From positions 55,996,397-56,060,396 of the forward strand of contig CM042087.1 of the NCBI GenBank assembly GCA_023512835.1: a stretch of DNA of 64,000 nucleotides, written 5' to 3'. Shown here one piece after another: positions 1-11,232 of the stretch. Under the pieces are notes generated by a model. The model made no database searches, was not told the DNA's origin, and saw nothing but the letters and a program-made list of their open reading frames with translations. Within the stretch, counting starts at the first letter, position 1. Every line of letters starts with the position of its first letter. Position numbers and translations under genes: made by a program. This stretch comes from Taxillus chinensis. Its lineage: Eukaryota > Streptophyta > Magnoliopsida > Santalales > Loranthaceae.

Positions 1-422
1 GCTTTTTCCGAAGACATGTCCATGTTCCAAACCTCATGAACTACTGTAAAAATCTCGAACAGCACCGGGGCAAGTAAAGTAATGCTCTTGGAGCTGCTAT
101 ACGGAGCCGCCAAAGCCGAGACGAACTGGAACAAGTCTTTTGCGAAAGAGGCACGGTCCAAGGAATCGCATTTCTGAGAATTGAGGCCTCGAAAGGTCGA
201 TTCGAAGAAAACCCAGATGGATTCAAGCGGAGGATCCGTCTGGGATTGCATTAACTTGAAGAAGTCTGATTCATCCATGGATTGATTGGACTCGCCTCTC
301 TCGTATCGGTCCAACTGTTCCTGTATCAATTTCTTTAGCGTCACTTGGTAGTTTTCTCCAACGAGGAGATTGAAAACGTTCGATTTCGAAGAATTTGAGA
401 ATCCAGTTACAACTGAATCCAT
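1..422 (-). CDS. 5' part of an uncharacterised plant protein gene (first exon, cut by window edge)
   Basis: The minus strand is open without a stop for 140 codons from an ATG at 422-420 to the window edge, so this is the 5' end of a coding region continuing to the left. The peptide begins MDSVVTGFSNSSK and later contains NLLVGENYQVTLKKL, TDPPLESIWVFFEST and SITLLAPVLFEIF. The composition is that of a folded, mainly helical soluble protein; there is no signal peptide, membrane segment or catalytic motif I can name. The ATG was chosen because it opens the long frame and AT-rich non-coding sequence with a MITE begins about 145 bp upstream. I have the impression of a conserved plant protein of unknown function but cannot assign a family. 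An intron boundary inside the visible part is not excluded. Confidence 0.6.
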   Translation of the reverse strand, partial: MDSVVTGFSNSSKSNVFNLLVGENYQVTLKKLIQEQLDRYERGESNQSMDESDFFKLMQSQTDPPLESIWVFFESTFRGLNSQKCDSLDRASFAKDLFQFVSALAAPYSSSKSITLLAPVLFEIFTVVHEVWNMDMSSEK

Positions 423-567
423 GTGGAAGGCTCTTATGAAGGTGATTCAATGAGTGTAACAATGAGACGGGCAGTGGTGAACCCTAGCCGAGATGAGGAG
501 GTCGCGTATTGTGCGGTTTAACACCACCACCACCAAACACCCCCCCTCGAAAGGCTCTGTTGACTTG

Positions 568-786
568 GGGCAATGTTTGTTTCACTGTTTTTTTTTTTTC
601 CTTCAAGAAAACTATTTTTGAGTATAAAAAATATAAAATTAAAAATAATAAAATGTTATTTTCATTCTTTAGGACATAAAAAATAAAAATAAGTTTTTGT
701 TGTTTTCAATTATCAATTTTTTGTATCCAAAAAAAGCTATTACATTTTAAAAATAAAAACAGAAAACACCCCAACCAAACATGCCC
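568..786. mobile_element. Tourist-like MITE, copy 1
   Basis: A 219-bp AT-rich element with inverted ends (left GGGCAATGTTTG, right CAAACATGCCC) flanked by the 3-bp direct repeat TTG at 565-567 and 787-789. It is clearly homologous over its whole length to 35441-35664, for example the shared core ATTCTTTAGGACATAAAAAA. Inverted ends plus 3-bp target duplications fit PIF/Harbinger-derived Tourist-like MITEs. It has no coding capacity. Confidence 0.75.
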
Positions 787-789
787 TTG

Positions 790-1340
790 GTTTTTTAGCG
801 TTTTTAAGCGTTTACAGCAAAAATCAAAAAAAAAAAAATTACTCAAGAAATTTTATTTAAATTTTATTTATTTTCAAAAAATCTTACATTTCATTCTCTA
901 TAATATTTTTATATTTTTTATTACTTTTTTCTTTCTTTTCTGCATATTATATCCATTTACAAATACATATATGTCAAACAAAATATAAAAATATAAAAAT
1001 ATAAAAAAATAGAATGAATAGTAATTTTCTGAATATAGAAAATCATTATTTATTCTCTATCTCCAAAACTTATTTTAAGGATTCGTGGACAAGTTTTAAA
1101 GTTTGCCTCAAATTTTATTATTATATTATAAGAAAAGTAAAGATTTAGGAAACTCATTGAAAATACTCTTAACGAGTTGTAAGAATATTAAATTTTGAAT
1201 AATTTACTAAATTTAATATGTAACCTATAATAAATTATATAAATTAAAATAAAATAATAATAAATTAAATTTAGAGTTGAAACTTTAAAAATTAAGTAAT
1301 CAATTAATTAAAATATAAATATTTAATAACATTAATTAAT
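790..1340. other. AT-rich intergenic DNA, nothing recognised
   Basis: Very AT-rich sequence with A and T runs and short ATTAATTAA repeats. I see no gene, RNA or element boundary in it. Confidence 0.5.
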
Positions 1341-1344
1341 TAAT

Positions 1345-3133
1345 TAATTTAACATAAGTCATCAATTAAATATTTAAACTAACTAAAAGGATAACTAAAT
1401 AATCAAAGTTAAGTTCAAAAAATTTAAGTAATTAATTTGAAAAGCTAAAATATAATAATAAACCTTTAATTGAGAGTTTATATTTACTAAAAACACCCTT
1501 GATGAATATATAAATTGTCATAGACAAGACCTATTTATAGGCATAAACAAAAAGTAGGAATTGAAAACCTGTTATATTAAGGACACTAAAGCAAAATACT
1601 AATTTAACCTTAATTAATATAAATTATGAATTAAATAGGAAATAAGAGAAAAGAAAAGACTATGTGACTTGATAAACAAGGCATAGAGTGCACGTAGTGG
1701 ACTTCATCTTCAATATTGTTTCTCGTGAATGGCATCTGCATTAAATCAGGTCTCAACACTCCCTCACCCTTCAAAACTTCCCTTGTCCTTAAGAGAAAAT
1801 ATGAAAAATTGTTATACATATAAAGTACAACATCCATTAATCCTAGAAACCCATAATCCTTTACAAATTCCATGAATTTCATCTTTATGTGAACCTTTTG
1901 CTTGACTGTCACAAAATTAGGTTACTACAAAAACAAAAACGGGAATAGATCTTGTATGTGTCATGACTTTTGCCCACATCTTTGGCCTATGGAATACTTT
2001 TGCAAATAAAGATAACAACGAGTGATGATAAAAAGTCATGGTTTGGGGGGGGGGGGGGAGGAGTTAGTCAGTCCAATTTCGAAGGCCACATTGTCAACAA
2101 TGATTATGAACTAGGTGCGCCTTATATCGAGGGCACCGCCTAATTGGGCATTGTCGAAGACAAGGATCACATTATTGGAATAGTCTTCGATGGTGAAGGC
2201 CTTTTTGACTTTGGATTAGGTATCATCCACCACAATCGATCTAAGTAAAGGAAATCAAAGAAATTATGAATTCTAAATTTGGATTTGAGTCGACAATCCC
2301 TTTAAACGAGTCATCAGATAGACATTCGTGAGCTCTAATACCAGGGTTTGTCTTCAATGCTAGAAGTATCTTCAACCTCTTGCAAAGATCGTTGTAACCC
2401 ATGGTCATCTCCTTGAGTTCATTTGCCTCATATAGTATCTCTTTTCTTGTGTGTGGCTAATAATCAATCAATTTTCTTGTTACTCTTGTCTTGTAATCGA
2501 ACCATCTCTGTCATCGCTACTGAAAGCTCTGTAACAGAATGCTCTAGTGCTTCAAATTAATGTTTGTTCTTTTTTGCTGCCTCGTCCGTCATGTTGATAA
2601 AGAACGCATAATAAAGATCGAATCTTTATTTTCCAACGATAACTTAATGAGAAATCTTAATTAGGATCTCTCAATAAAATTGATAACTCAATGAGAAATC
2701 CTAATTAGGATCTCTCAGTGAAAACACCAAATTGTTGACGACTTTAATAACAATTCAATAACAATATAAAGGAGGATAACTGAATACTCAAATTCTAGCC
2801 CAAGTAATTAAGTGGAAAAGCCAAAATATAATAATAAACCTCTAATTGAGAGTTTATATTTACTAAAACACTCTTTAATGAATACATAAATTATCATAAA
2901 CAATGCCTATTTATAGGCATAGACAGAAATTAGGAATTGGAAACTTATTACAATAAGGAAACTAAGACAAAATATTAATATAGCCCTAATTAATATAAAC
3001 TGAGTTAAATAAGAAAATACGAGAAAAGGACAAACTAGGTGACTTGATCAATAGAGCATATAGTGCTTGTAGTGGACTTCGTCTTCAATATTGTTTCTCG
3101 TGAATGATGTATGCATAAAATCGGGTCTGAGCA
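1345..3133 (-). mobile_element. Decayed LTR retroelement with two ~390-bp direct repeats
   Basis: Two direct repeats, about 1370-1765 and 2740-3133, share long stretches such as GAGAGTTTATATTTACTAAAA and CTTCAATATTGTTTCTCGTG. On the minus strand each contains CCTATAAATAG, a TATA-like box, and copy one begins TGTTGAGACCTG, so I read them as LTRs in minus orientation. The DNA between them, on the minus strand, encodes a broken gag-like stretch (MTDEAAKKNKH, then after a stop FEALEHSVTELSVAMTEM) near 2440-2595. A 44-bp tandem duplication lies at 2641-2728. No polymerase domain is visible and no target duplication could be fixed. Confidence 0.55.
2045..2058. repeat. Poly-G tract
   Basis: Uninterrupted run of 14 G on the plus strand inside the decayed LTR element. 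Length is likely variable or uncertain by sequencing. Confidence 0.9.
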
Positions 3134-5020
3134 GAAACACATAGAGAGGGGGGGTGAATTTGTGTGACTCGATTATGTCCCAAATAAAACTTTGATAATT
3201 GTGATTCAAGGATGGCTATGACCAATATAAAAAAATCACACTAGATCTGTTAATTACAACTAGATAGAACTATGGTTCATGCAACTCTTATATTAGATCT
3301 AATCTTAGATGTTCTCTTTTAGATTAAGTGTTAATAGATTAGATGATTTTAGAAACTTTGGCTATTCAAATCAATCAAACCACAACAAGTAAAGTAAAGC
3401 AAGGAAAAGACACATGGAATTATGTGATTCAATCATAACAAACTTACTCCACGGTGGTGAGACAATGACGTACACCAAGATAAATCCATTATAATAACTA
3501 CAACTATTACAACAAGGCTACAACCTTTTCTTGTCTCTCACAATTTTCTCTCTTCTTTTTCACAATAATACAATCTCAAATATTGTAGTAAGGTGAACTC
3601 ACTCTTTAGATATTCTACGTTAATCTCGTATTCACTTTTGTTGATTTGATGTTATCTTACAATGCCCTTGATAAATCTTTATAACTTTCCTTATCTCTTT
3701 TAGATGAAGTCTAGATCTTTATTATATTCTCTGAGTATACACAGATATTTTAAATAGAATACTTAAAAAACAAATCTTTGAAGCTCTTTTTATATGACTG
3801 TTGCAAATTATCTTCTTTAATTAACATGTTTCCCTAGCCAATAAGGAAGGTAATGCTTAGCTTACATTCCATAAATAAACAATTTCATAACTCTCATGAC
3901 AAGGTATCATAATATTTCAAACCACGCATGGGAAACAAGGTTTAAAAAGCTTTGTGATGGAGATAACTGACATGATATCATTACTTGCGTGCTTTAGAAA
4001 AAATCTTAAAGTACTTTGAGATGACACAACATTACTGTAGAGTCTGAGGACTTTGCAAGTCCCACATCGGCTGAGGAGGAGAATGAAACGTGCCTCTTAA
4101 GAGGGCGTGGAGACCTCTCCTGGCACGAGACCTTTTGGGGTGCCTATATGGCACTGCCAAGAATAAAATCGGGGATTGGGCTTGGGCCCTGAATCGAACA
4201 ATATCGTGTTATGGGGGACTTGGGCTATTACAGATGGTATCAGAGCTGGGGACCAGGTTGGTGTGTCATAGTCCCACGGGGATGTGGGCCTCCTAAGGGG
4301 GGTGGATTGTAGAGTTTGAGGACTTTGCAAGTCCCACATCGACTGGGGAGGAGAATGAAGCGTGCCTTTTAAGAGGGCGTGAAGATCTCTCTGGCACGAG
4401 GCCTTTTGAGGTGCCTGTATGGCACTGCTAAGAACAAAATTGGGGATTGGCTTGGGCCCTGAATCGGACAATATCATGCTACAGGAGACTTGGTCTATTA
4501 CAATTACTTCGAGATATTGAGTGTTGTGTTAAGATATTGAGTAGAGTAGGAAGATAGACTTATTTCAATTTGCAATAATAGTTCAAGATATCGAACAACA
4601 TTACACACCAAAGTATATAATCATGCTTTGATATTGGGAGAAAGGCTTCAATTCAAGTTGTGTTACTTCGAGATCTTAAATTCTCTTCATTGAAGCTTTC
4701 TATCTTGAAGCTCACTACTTCAACCTTCAAGCTTCAATGCTCTCAGCTTTACATGCCTTCAACCTTCAAACTGTAAGTTTCGAGTCAAGGATATAACTCT
4801 TTGATCTTCATTCTTCGACTCGACCTTCAAGTCTTCAAGTTACCAACCCTTTAAATATTTAACTCTTCGATCTTTAACTCTCAACGTTTGAGTTTTTGAG
4901 TCACCAACCCTTTGAGTCTATCAAGACATAGTGCAATCTATCCAACTCCCTCTACGAAGTTATTAGAGGATACATAATGTCTTTTTATGTCATTGTTCGC
5001 CACCGGTTGACAACAATTAC
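3134..5020. repeat. Long dispersed repeat, copy 1 (LTR-like), interrupted by a TRIM
   Basis: This region resembles 11233-12826 in the same orientation. Both open with a GAGAGGGG(GGG)TGAAT stretch, continue with a segment containing TACTCCACGGTG and a target-like ACACC, then long runs rich in CTTCGA/CTTCAA and GAGTC, and end with a TTGACAACAAT segment. Such sequences are common in LTRs of plant retrotransposons, but no TG..CA boundaries or duplications were established. A complete TRIM is nested at 4036-4502. Confidence 0.45.
4036..4502 (+). mobile_element. Complete TRIM (miniature LTR retrotransposon) 1
   Basis: All hallmarks are visible. LTR1 is 4036-4232 (197 bp) and LTR2 is 4308-4502 (195 bp); both start TGTAGAG and end CTATTACA. 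Two bases after LTR1 comes TGGTATCAGAGC (4235-4246), the primer-binding site complementary to initiator methionine tRNA. A purine tract, AAGGGGGGTGGA, precedes LTR2. The 5-bp target duplication ATTAC flanks it at 4031-4035 and 4503-4507. The internal region is only 75 bp and codes for nothing, so the element depends on enzymes supplied in trans. The LTRs differ at a number of sites, so this is older than the TRIM at 29613. Confidence 0.93.
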
Positions 5021-7540
5021 AATAGAATAAGCACATTAAGACTAATAAGCTAAAATTTGAACCCAAATAATTGGAGTTACACTATCAAAAAAATTTATTC
5101 ATAATTTCAGATATGTAAGTTATAAATACATATATTTTGATAATAAATTTAAATTTGATTAATAAATTCTTTTATATCATTTACAATACTTTATTTGGGT
5201 AGTGTATTGTATGTGATTATAACATTTAAAAAATTAATATTTATCTAAATAAATACATTTAGCTATTATATTTTAATACTATATTTGTCTTTAAAAAACA
5301 TTATTATCAGGATTTCTCTAAATCAAAATATTATTTTCATTTTAAAAATAATTCATGAATATATTAATTAATACATGTAAAAAAACTAGTGAGTTAATCA
5401 AAATTGGGTAAGAAAACCCCAACAGGCCACCAACTAACAAAATCCTGGATCGGTCTAACTAACCTCTACACAAGTAAATGCACAAGAAATCCATAAATTA
5501 GGTCTTGAATTGTCGTCCACTGGACTTTAATCTTGGAGTGTGTGTGTTTTATATATGTAGTCCTAAGAAGTTTTAATTTGACAAAATATGCCTTTAAATC
5601 CATGTTTGCAAAAGTCGGCCCTTCATCATTTATAATTTGATTAGACAACACAAAAGCCACACAAACAATGTAGATAAAATATCTACCAACTTGACACCTT
5701 TTGTATTTTTCAACCAAATATGTTTCTTTTGGTCCTAATTCCATTCATATAAGCATATTCCCCTTGCCCGCCTTTTCTCTCTTCTTCTTCTTTTCTTTTT
5801 TGTTTCAAAATTTTATTATTTAATTTTTAAAATAATAATTATAATAAATAGTGTATCAAATCAGTAGGATGTAAGTGCATGTTTGGTATGCGTGAATCAA
5901 TTTAGAGTGAAAAAAATTATTAAAAGAATAAAATTAATGCAGGAATAAAAATGAAATTTTAGTATTATGATCCAATATTTGGTATTGAAAAGGAATCTAA
6001 TGCATATTTTTAGCAACTACTAAAATTTCCACTTCAATTAAAGGATTTTTTTAAATTTAAAATCTCTTTCTATCACACATTACCAAGATCTAGATCTAGG
6101 CCAACTAAAACTTCATAACCATAGCTCTATTGTTGCAGAGGAAGGAGAAGAACAAGGCTAACCAATCAAAGTTTGATGATGAGCAATGGTGGCCGTGGGT
6201 GATGGTGACGAGACATGGTGAGGCACAACAATATATGAGAGCAATTGTTGATGGTTGAGAGCGGCATAGTGGATGATGCATCTAAATGGATGGCAATGGC
6301 CAAGCAAATGATAACAATTGTGCACAATAGCCGATGATAACTGTAGGATCTTGAATTTGATTAAGCACATAATAGTTAAAATTAGTATGATACAACATCA
6401 AAGGAATCAAATGGAAATTGAAAAGTCAAGGATAGTCAACTTTAGAAGGATACTGATAAAAGTCAATATAAGTCAATGTTAAATCAATGATGGTTAACAT
6501 AAGTCAACAATGGTCAAGACTCAATGTTGAAAGAGCTTAAAGAGAAGTGTTCTTATTATTAGACCGTTCATATTTACTTGTTTAGAATAGTATTTAAAAG
6601 ACATTTAGATTAAAAGTATAAGCTTGTTCAAATGAGCACCTGAAAATATTGTTCAAATTTTTAATGAAGAACAATGTTCATAATGTGGACAAGTTGTCCG
6701 GATCAGGATTAATGAGTTCAGGAATAAAGAGCTATTTGGAGTAGCATTAAAGGCTTGTTCATATCAACATAGACTCTATATTTGAGATTGTGTCTAAATT
6801 ATAAGTTGTTTGCATCAGGAATTGCCTGGATCAAGAAGAGTTGTTCATATCTGAAGGATATTAACTTTAAAAGCTATTTGGATCAGAATGCAAATTTGTA
6901 TTAAGGTTGATGTTTGAATTATAGAGTAAATTTGAACAATAATGATAGAGTTATATTTAAAGAATTATCATAAGTTTATTCAACAACTTTACATTTTTGA
7001 AGGTTGACCCGCATTGAAGTTAAGGTTTTAAGCACTTATGCAAACTCTCCACTAGTCGACACTCATGAACATTAAAGCAATGATGTAGATGTGGCATATT
7101 TTTATTCGACCTCAAGCAAATAATTATGGAATTTATAACAAATTATAGTAACAAATTCGGTAAAGGATTCTTTTACCAAATATAGAAGTTACAACAAGTC
7201 ATGATGAAGATCTTTAGGGTTTCCAAATCAAGGGGCATCACATCTATATAAATAAATAACCCTTATATATATATTATAATTATATATTTTAAAGAATGAT
7301 GATTCTTAAAAAAAAAGTTCAAGTTATTATGGCTTCTCTATTAGCTCTATCTTCATCACTTTGCTTCCTTTTAGAATAAGATTCAATTGTAAAATAATAG
7401 AACTAACATTGTTGTAATCCTTATAGCTAGTGTTAAAACAATTTAGAATAACATATATCTCTGTTTTTGTCTTCCATATTATTTATTTATTGAAAACAAA
7501 GATAAAGTCATAAGAAGAGATTTTTCCATTAGATTGGTAT
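5021..7540. other. Intergenic DNA without recognised gene
   Basis: AT-rich sequence. At 5466-5744 the minus strand is open for 92 codons but the peptide matches nothing I know and the base composition is like its surroundings. From 6420 to 7000 there are irregular repeats of GTCAA and GTTCATAT/GGATCA motifs, similar in style to the tandem stretches inside the LTRs of this window. No gene is called. Confidence 0.4.
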
Positions 7541-7860
7541 ATCCTGTTAGACCCCGATATTTCACCGATGTCATCACTCGATTTCGACCGGGCTCAAGAT
7601 TGGATTGAAAAGGACTCAATGTTAGTTTATCGATTGGTCATCGAGTGATCCTTGCACAATAGCTCACACAAACCACAAAAGGAAAAAATATAGTCGCCAC
7701 CAAATAATTTAGATGTGTGATTGGGCACCTATAAAAAGAAAGGTCTACGGTTCCAGAGATTTAAGTTCGGAAGTCGGTTACGTGTGGGGAAGGAAGAAAG
7801 ACTCTTGCACTCCTACAACGCCCACAATTGATACCTAGTCTTGATTTATAGGTGCTTGCT
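7541..7860. repeat. LTR-type fragment shared with 19140-19400 and 28860-28990
   Basis: The segment contains TAGTCGCCACCAA followed by TTCGGAAGTCGGTTACGTGTGG. Related wording occurs at 19280-19400 (AGAGTCGCTACCAACC, TTCGAAAGTCAGTTACGTATGG) and in weaker form at 28880-28970. The pattern GAGTCGCCAC...GGTTACG...GTA is familiar from plant gypsy-type LTRs. Boundaries are not defined. Confidence 0.45.
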
Positions 7861-9014
7861 TGTTTTTTTTTTTTTTATTTTTATATTTTTAAGGGAAAAA
7901 GACATTTTATGGATCTAGGTCAAAAAAGAAAAATAATATTTTAGACAAATATAATTTTAAAAAGCCCTTTAATTTTAGAAAGAAAAGGGTGTGGGATCTA
8001 GGCCCATACGGTAATATTTCTTTTTTAGAAAAAAAATAAAAGTACTTTGAATAAATAATATTGTTACAATTAATGTTGTCCTAAACAGCTAGGGTATGAG
8101 CATCAAGCGCTCAACCCCACAGTCACTTGGGCATTTGATTTAATTTTTCTAGAAACGATTTATTTTTTGTGCTTTTTTTTTTGAAAAATGGATAGAAAGG
8201 AAAGAATGAAGAAAATATGTTTTTGGGTTTTGTTTTCTTTTAAAAACAATATAGAAAGCTTTAACTTTAAAAAACATTTTAATAAACATTAATAAAAAGA
8301 AAAGAAGGAACTTTGATGATTTGCACAGTAATATTCTCCAAAAATTCATATAAAGCTCTACTCTAAAAGGTGTGTTCTCCTTTGTCTCTAGAAAATTGTT
8401 TTTTTGCCCTCAAAATTGTCCAAAAGGATGCCCAAGAAAGGTGTTCCAAAATGTTGTCTTTTTTTCCAGAAGTTCGTGCCTCTGGCCTCTAGAATGCCCA
8501 ATCAGTGTTGTAATATTATTCGAAAAGATGTCTAGCTAGAGCCCTCATTTAGCTGAACGTGAGGGAGCCTACTTATAGGCGAAGGTGGAAGACTTTTAAA
8601 AGGAAACTCAATTTCTTCTAATTCTTGATTGAAATAAATAGGCCAAGTAATATTTTTTATCCCCTAAGACATTTTGATTGCGTTAATCAGAATTATTTAA
8701 TTTTGCACACTGCCCTGTTTAAATTAATCAACTTAATTTGATTAATAACTCCCCTTTTAATATTGGACTGCATCTGGATGGTTTTTGGGGAAGAGACTGT
8801 GCTTCAGGATAGAATTTTTGGATATTTCATGATGTTGTAAATATATTCTTTCTCGTTTTTCGGAGACGTATGTATAGCTTGTAAATCTGTTAATTCTGGT
8901 TGATAATTACATAGTTGATCTATTTTTAAAATTTTCCTTTCCCGAATTTTGGAGTCTGCGAGTGAACAGGTTATAAAAGCATCAATTTCAAAAATTCAAT
9001 TAACGTGTTGGGGA
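7861..9014. other. AT-rich intergenic DNA
   Basis: T- and A-run rich sequence with no open frame of coding character and no clear repeat boundary. It leads into the 80-bp minisatellite at about 9015. Confidence 0.4.
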
Positions 9015-9161
9015 CTGCAACAAGCTGCTGGAGCTGGTGCAGGCAAAAAACTTCATGATAACATTAGAAAGTTGCTAGTGACATCAGAAACCTCATTGAA
9101 GAACCTAAAAACCTCCTAGTGTAAGCAAAACCTCATGATGACGTCAAAAAGCTACTGATAA
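9015..9161. repeat. 80-bp minisatellite, left segment
   Basis: Degenerate units built of four ~20-bp modules such as AAAACCTCATGATGACGTC, AAAAAGCTACTGATAATGTC and AAAACCTCCTAGTGTAAGC. The same modules resume at 12830-13505. The array is interrupted at 9162 by a solo LTR. Confidence 0.75.
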
Positions 9162-10287
9162 TGTCACGCCCCCAAATTCTGAGACCCACAGAACCAGGAA
9201 CGCGACTTCCCCACGCCCACTCAAGAGTCGTGTGGTTGGTGACATCCAAACTTGTACAATACTACAACAGGGGTAGAACTGTACGCCAGTACAATAAATC
9301 CAAAATTCATTTAATGAACATAGCAGTGCAAACAATCCACATAATTGTCCAACACACCAAACAACTCACAAATTAGTTCCACCAAAAAGGTACGTACAAC
9401 CGTCACGGACCCTAGTCCGAAAAATAAATAAATAATAGAAAGTAGGCAAATTCCATAGAAGATATCCTACTTAAAGATGTCCCGTCCTGCTCTGCTATGG
9501 CTCCAACAGCTACTCCCTACAACCTGTAGGAAATAAAAATAAAGTAGGGTGAGTACGAATGCCCAGTAGGTGATCCCCAACTCCAAGACCTATTACGTGA
9601 ATTCCTAAGTTTGTATGATTAGTGTGTACTTGTGCTAGTGTAGTGTCACATTCTATCACAATTAAATTTCTTTTAAATCATAAACAAGTCATCACATCAC
9701 ATTCATCCTTCCACGGGATTCCCGCTACCCACTCCAGGAATTCAAAACACTACTAGTCAGCCATATGTGGGACCTGTGGTGTCCTTAACGATAACCTGCC
9801 ACATATGGGACCTGGGTTACTAGCCACCCCTATGTGGGACCCAGTTAACCCAAACAACTCCACCAACAATCCACACAAATAATTAAATAACGAAATTCTC
9901 CCGAGCGGTCAAAATTCATTACCCCGACCTCACGAGTATTTAAAACACCAAACCAATAGTACCATACCACATATGACATATATATTATCAAGTTGACATC
10001 AAATTTATATCACCAATCTATAAATAACAATATCATAAAAATTTAGGGCCATTTTCTAGATTAATCCAGATCAACTTATATTTTTTTCCCTTTATTAATT
10101 AATTTTATTTATTTGATTCTCACACTCACATATATATATCTATCTATATATATAATTATATAGTAATATACACACGCACATGCACGCCCACCCACCAACA
10201 CTAGGGTTGGTGGCCCCATGCTGGCGGCGGCATCAAGCGATGCCCCGCCCCTCCCTTTTCCTTCTCCGCGCCAGCACGCAAACAGCG

Positions 10288-10334
<47 letters not shown>

Positions 10335-11217
10335 CATGTTGACGCCAGTGCCATCGCCCGCTCCTCCGCGCAGACTCCAACGCCAACGCCGACGCCCGCT
10401 TCCGCTCTTCCCTCCCAACGCATTCGGACGGCGTGCGAGGACTCGACATCGGCCATGACGCTTGAACCGACACCCTCGACGCCGCCCAAAGCCGTCGCCC
10501 ACGACGCCGCCCAAGCCGTTGCCCCCGATGCCGCTTCGAACCCGACGCCGGTGACGCTCCATCCAACGGCGCTATGGCATCCTTGATACGACGCAACACG
10601 CACAAGACTCGAGATACAAGTCGTCGAGTAACAAAACAATTGAACGTGTGCTTAAACCCATAAAGAAATAACAGATACTAACTCTATCCGTCTGTGCTTA
10701 TGCAATATGATAACAATTAATCAAGAAACACCTACCTGAGTTCAAACTTCAAAAATAATCAAGAACGCAGTTGCTTCAACCCCGTGCTCCTCTCTCACCA
10801 GATACTGCGCACACACAAAATTAACGTAGGGTTTCACCCTGACCACCCCTTTTATACTAATATTAAATAACAATAATAATAACGATCTTAACAATTATCA
10901 CAATAATAATAATAATCCAGATAATAACAACTTATTATTAATAATAAAATCTTAATATTAAAATACGTGAATTAATAATAATCACAATAATAAACTCAAT
11001 AACCGCACTAATAATATTAACGGCATAACATTAATTAAAGTAATAATAATCCAAAGGCTTAAATAATCATAATAATATTACTATAATAACTCAACATACT
11101 AAAATAATAATATTGAGCATAAAATTAAAATACTAATGCTAAGGCCACACTGCTGAATAAATATCCCAAGCTTTATTCGGGCCTAACTCCGGTCACCCAC
11201 TGATACGGGTCTTTGAT
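9162..11217 (-). mobile_element. Solo LTR, copy C of the ~2-kb LTR family
   Basis: Begins TGTCACGCCCCCAAATTC like 44118 and is flanked by GATAA at 9157-9161 and 11218-11222. The flanks rejoin as GCTACTGATAACGTCGAAACC, a normal minisatellite unit, which confirms the insertion. Sense is minus: the minus strand carries TATAAAAGGGG near 10852. It contains a GC-rich island (10180-10600) with a CT tract. The far end reads GAT where CA is expected, so that terminus has probably mutated. No internal domain or second LTR follows. Confidence 0.7.
10291..10331. repeat. (CT)n microsatellite
   Basis: About 20 CT dinucleotides inside solo LTR C. The equivalent LTR at 13616-15988 has its own CT tract. Confidence 0.9.
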
Positions 11218-11232
11218 GATAACGTCGAAACC

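Noticed and set aside
4090..4477. Open frames on both strands near 4.1-4.5 kb
   Set aside because: They lie within the LTRs of TRIM 1 and simply repeat in both LTRs.
5466..5744. 92-codon minus-strand frame in AT-rich DNA
   Set aside because: No recognisable protein features, unremarkable codon pattern and no splice or promoter context.
10109..10639. Overlapping open frames on both strands, some over 130 codons, in a GC-rich island
   Set aside because: Open in several frames at once because of a CT microsatellite and GC-rich low-complexity DNA inside a solo LTR; no recognisable domain.
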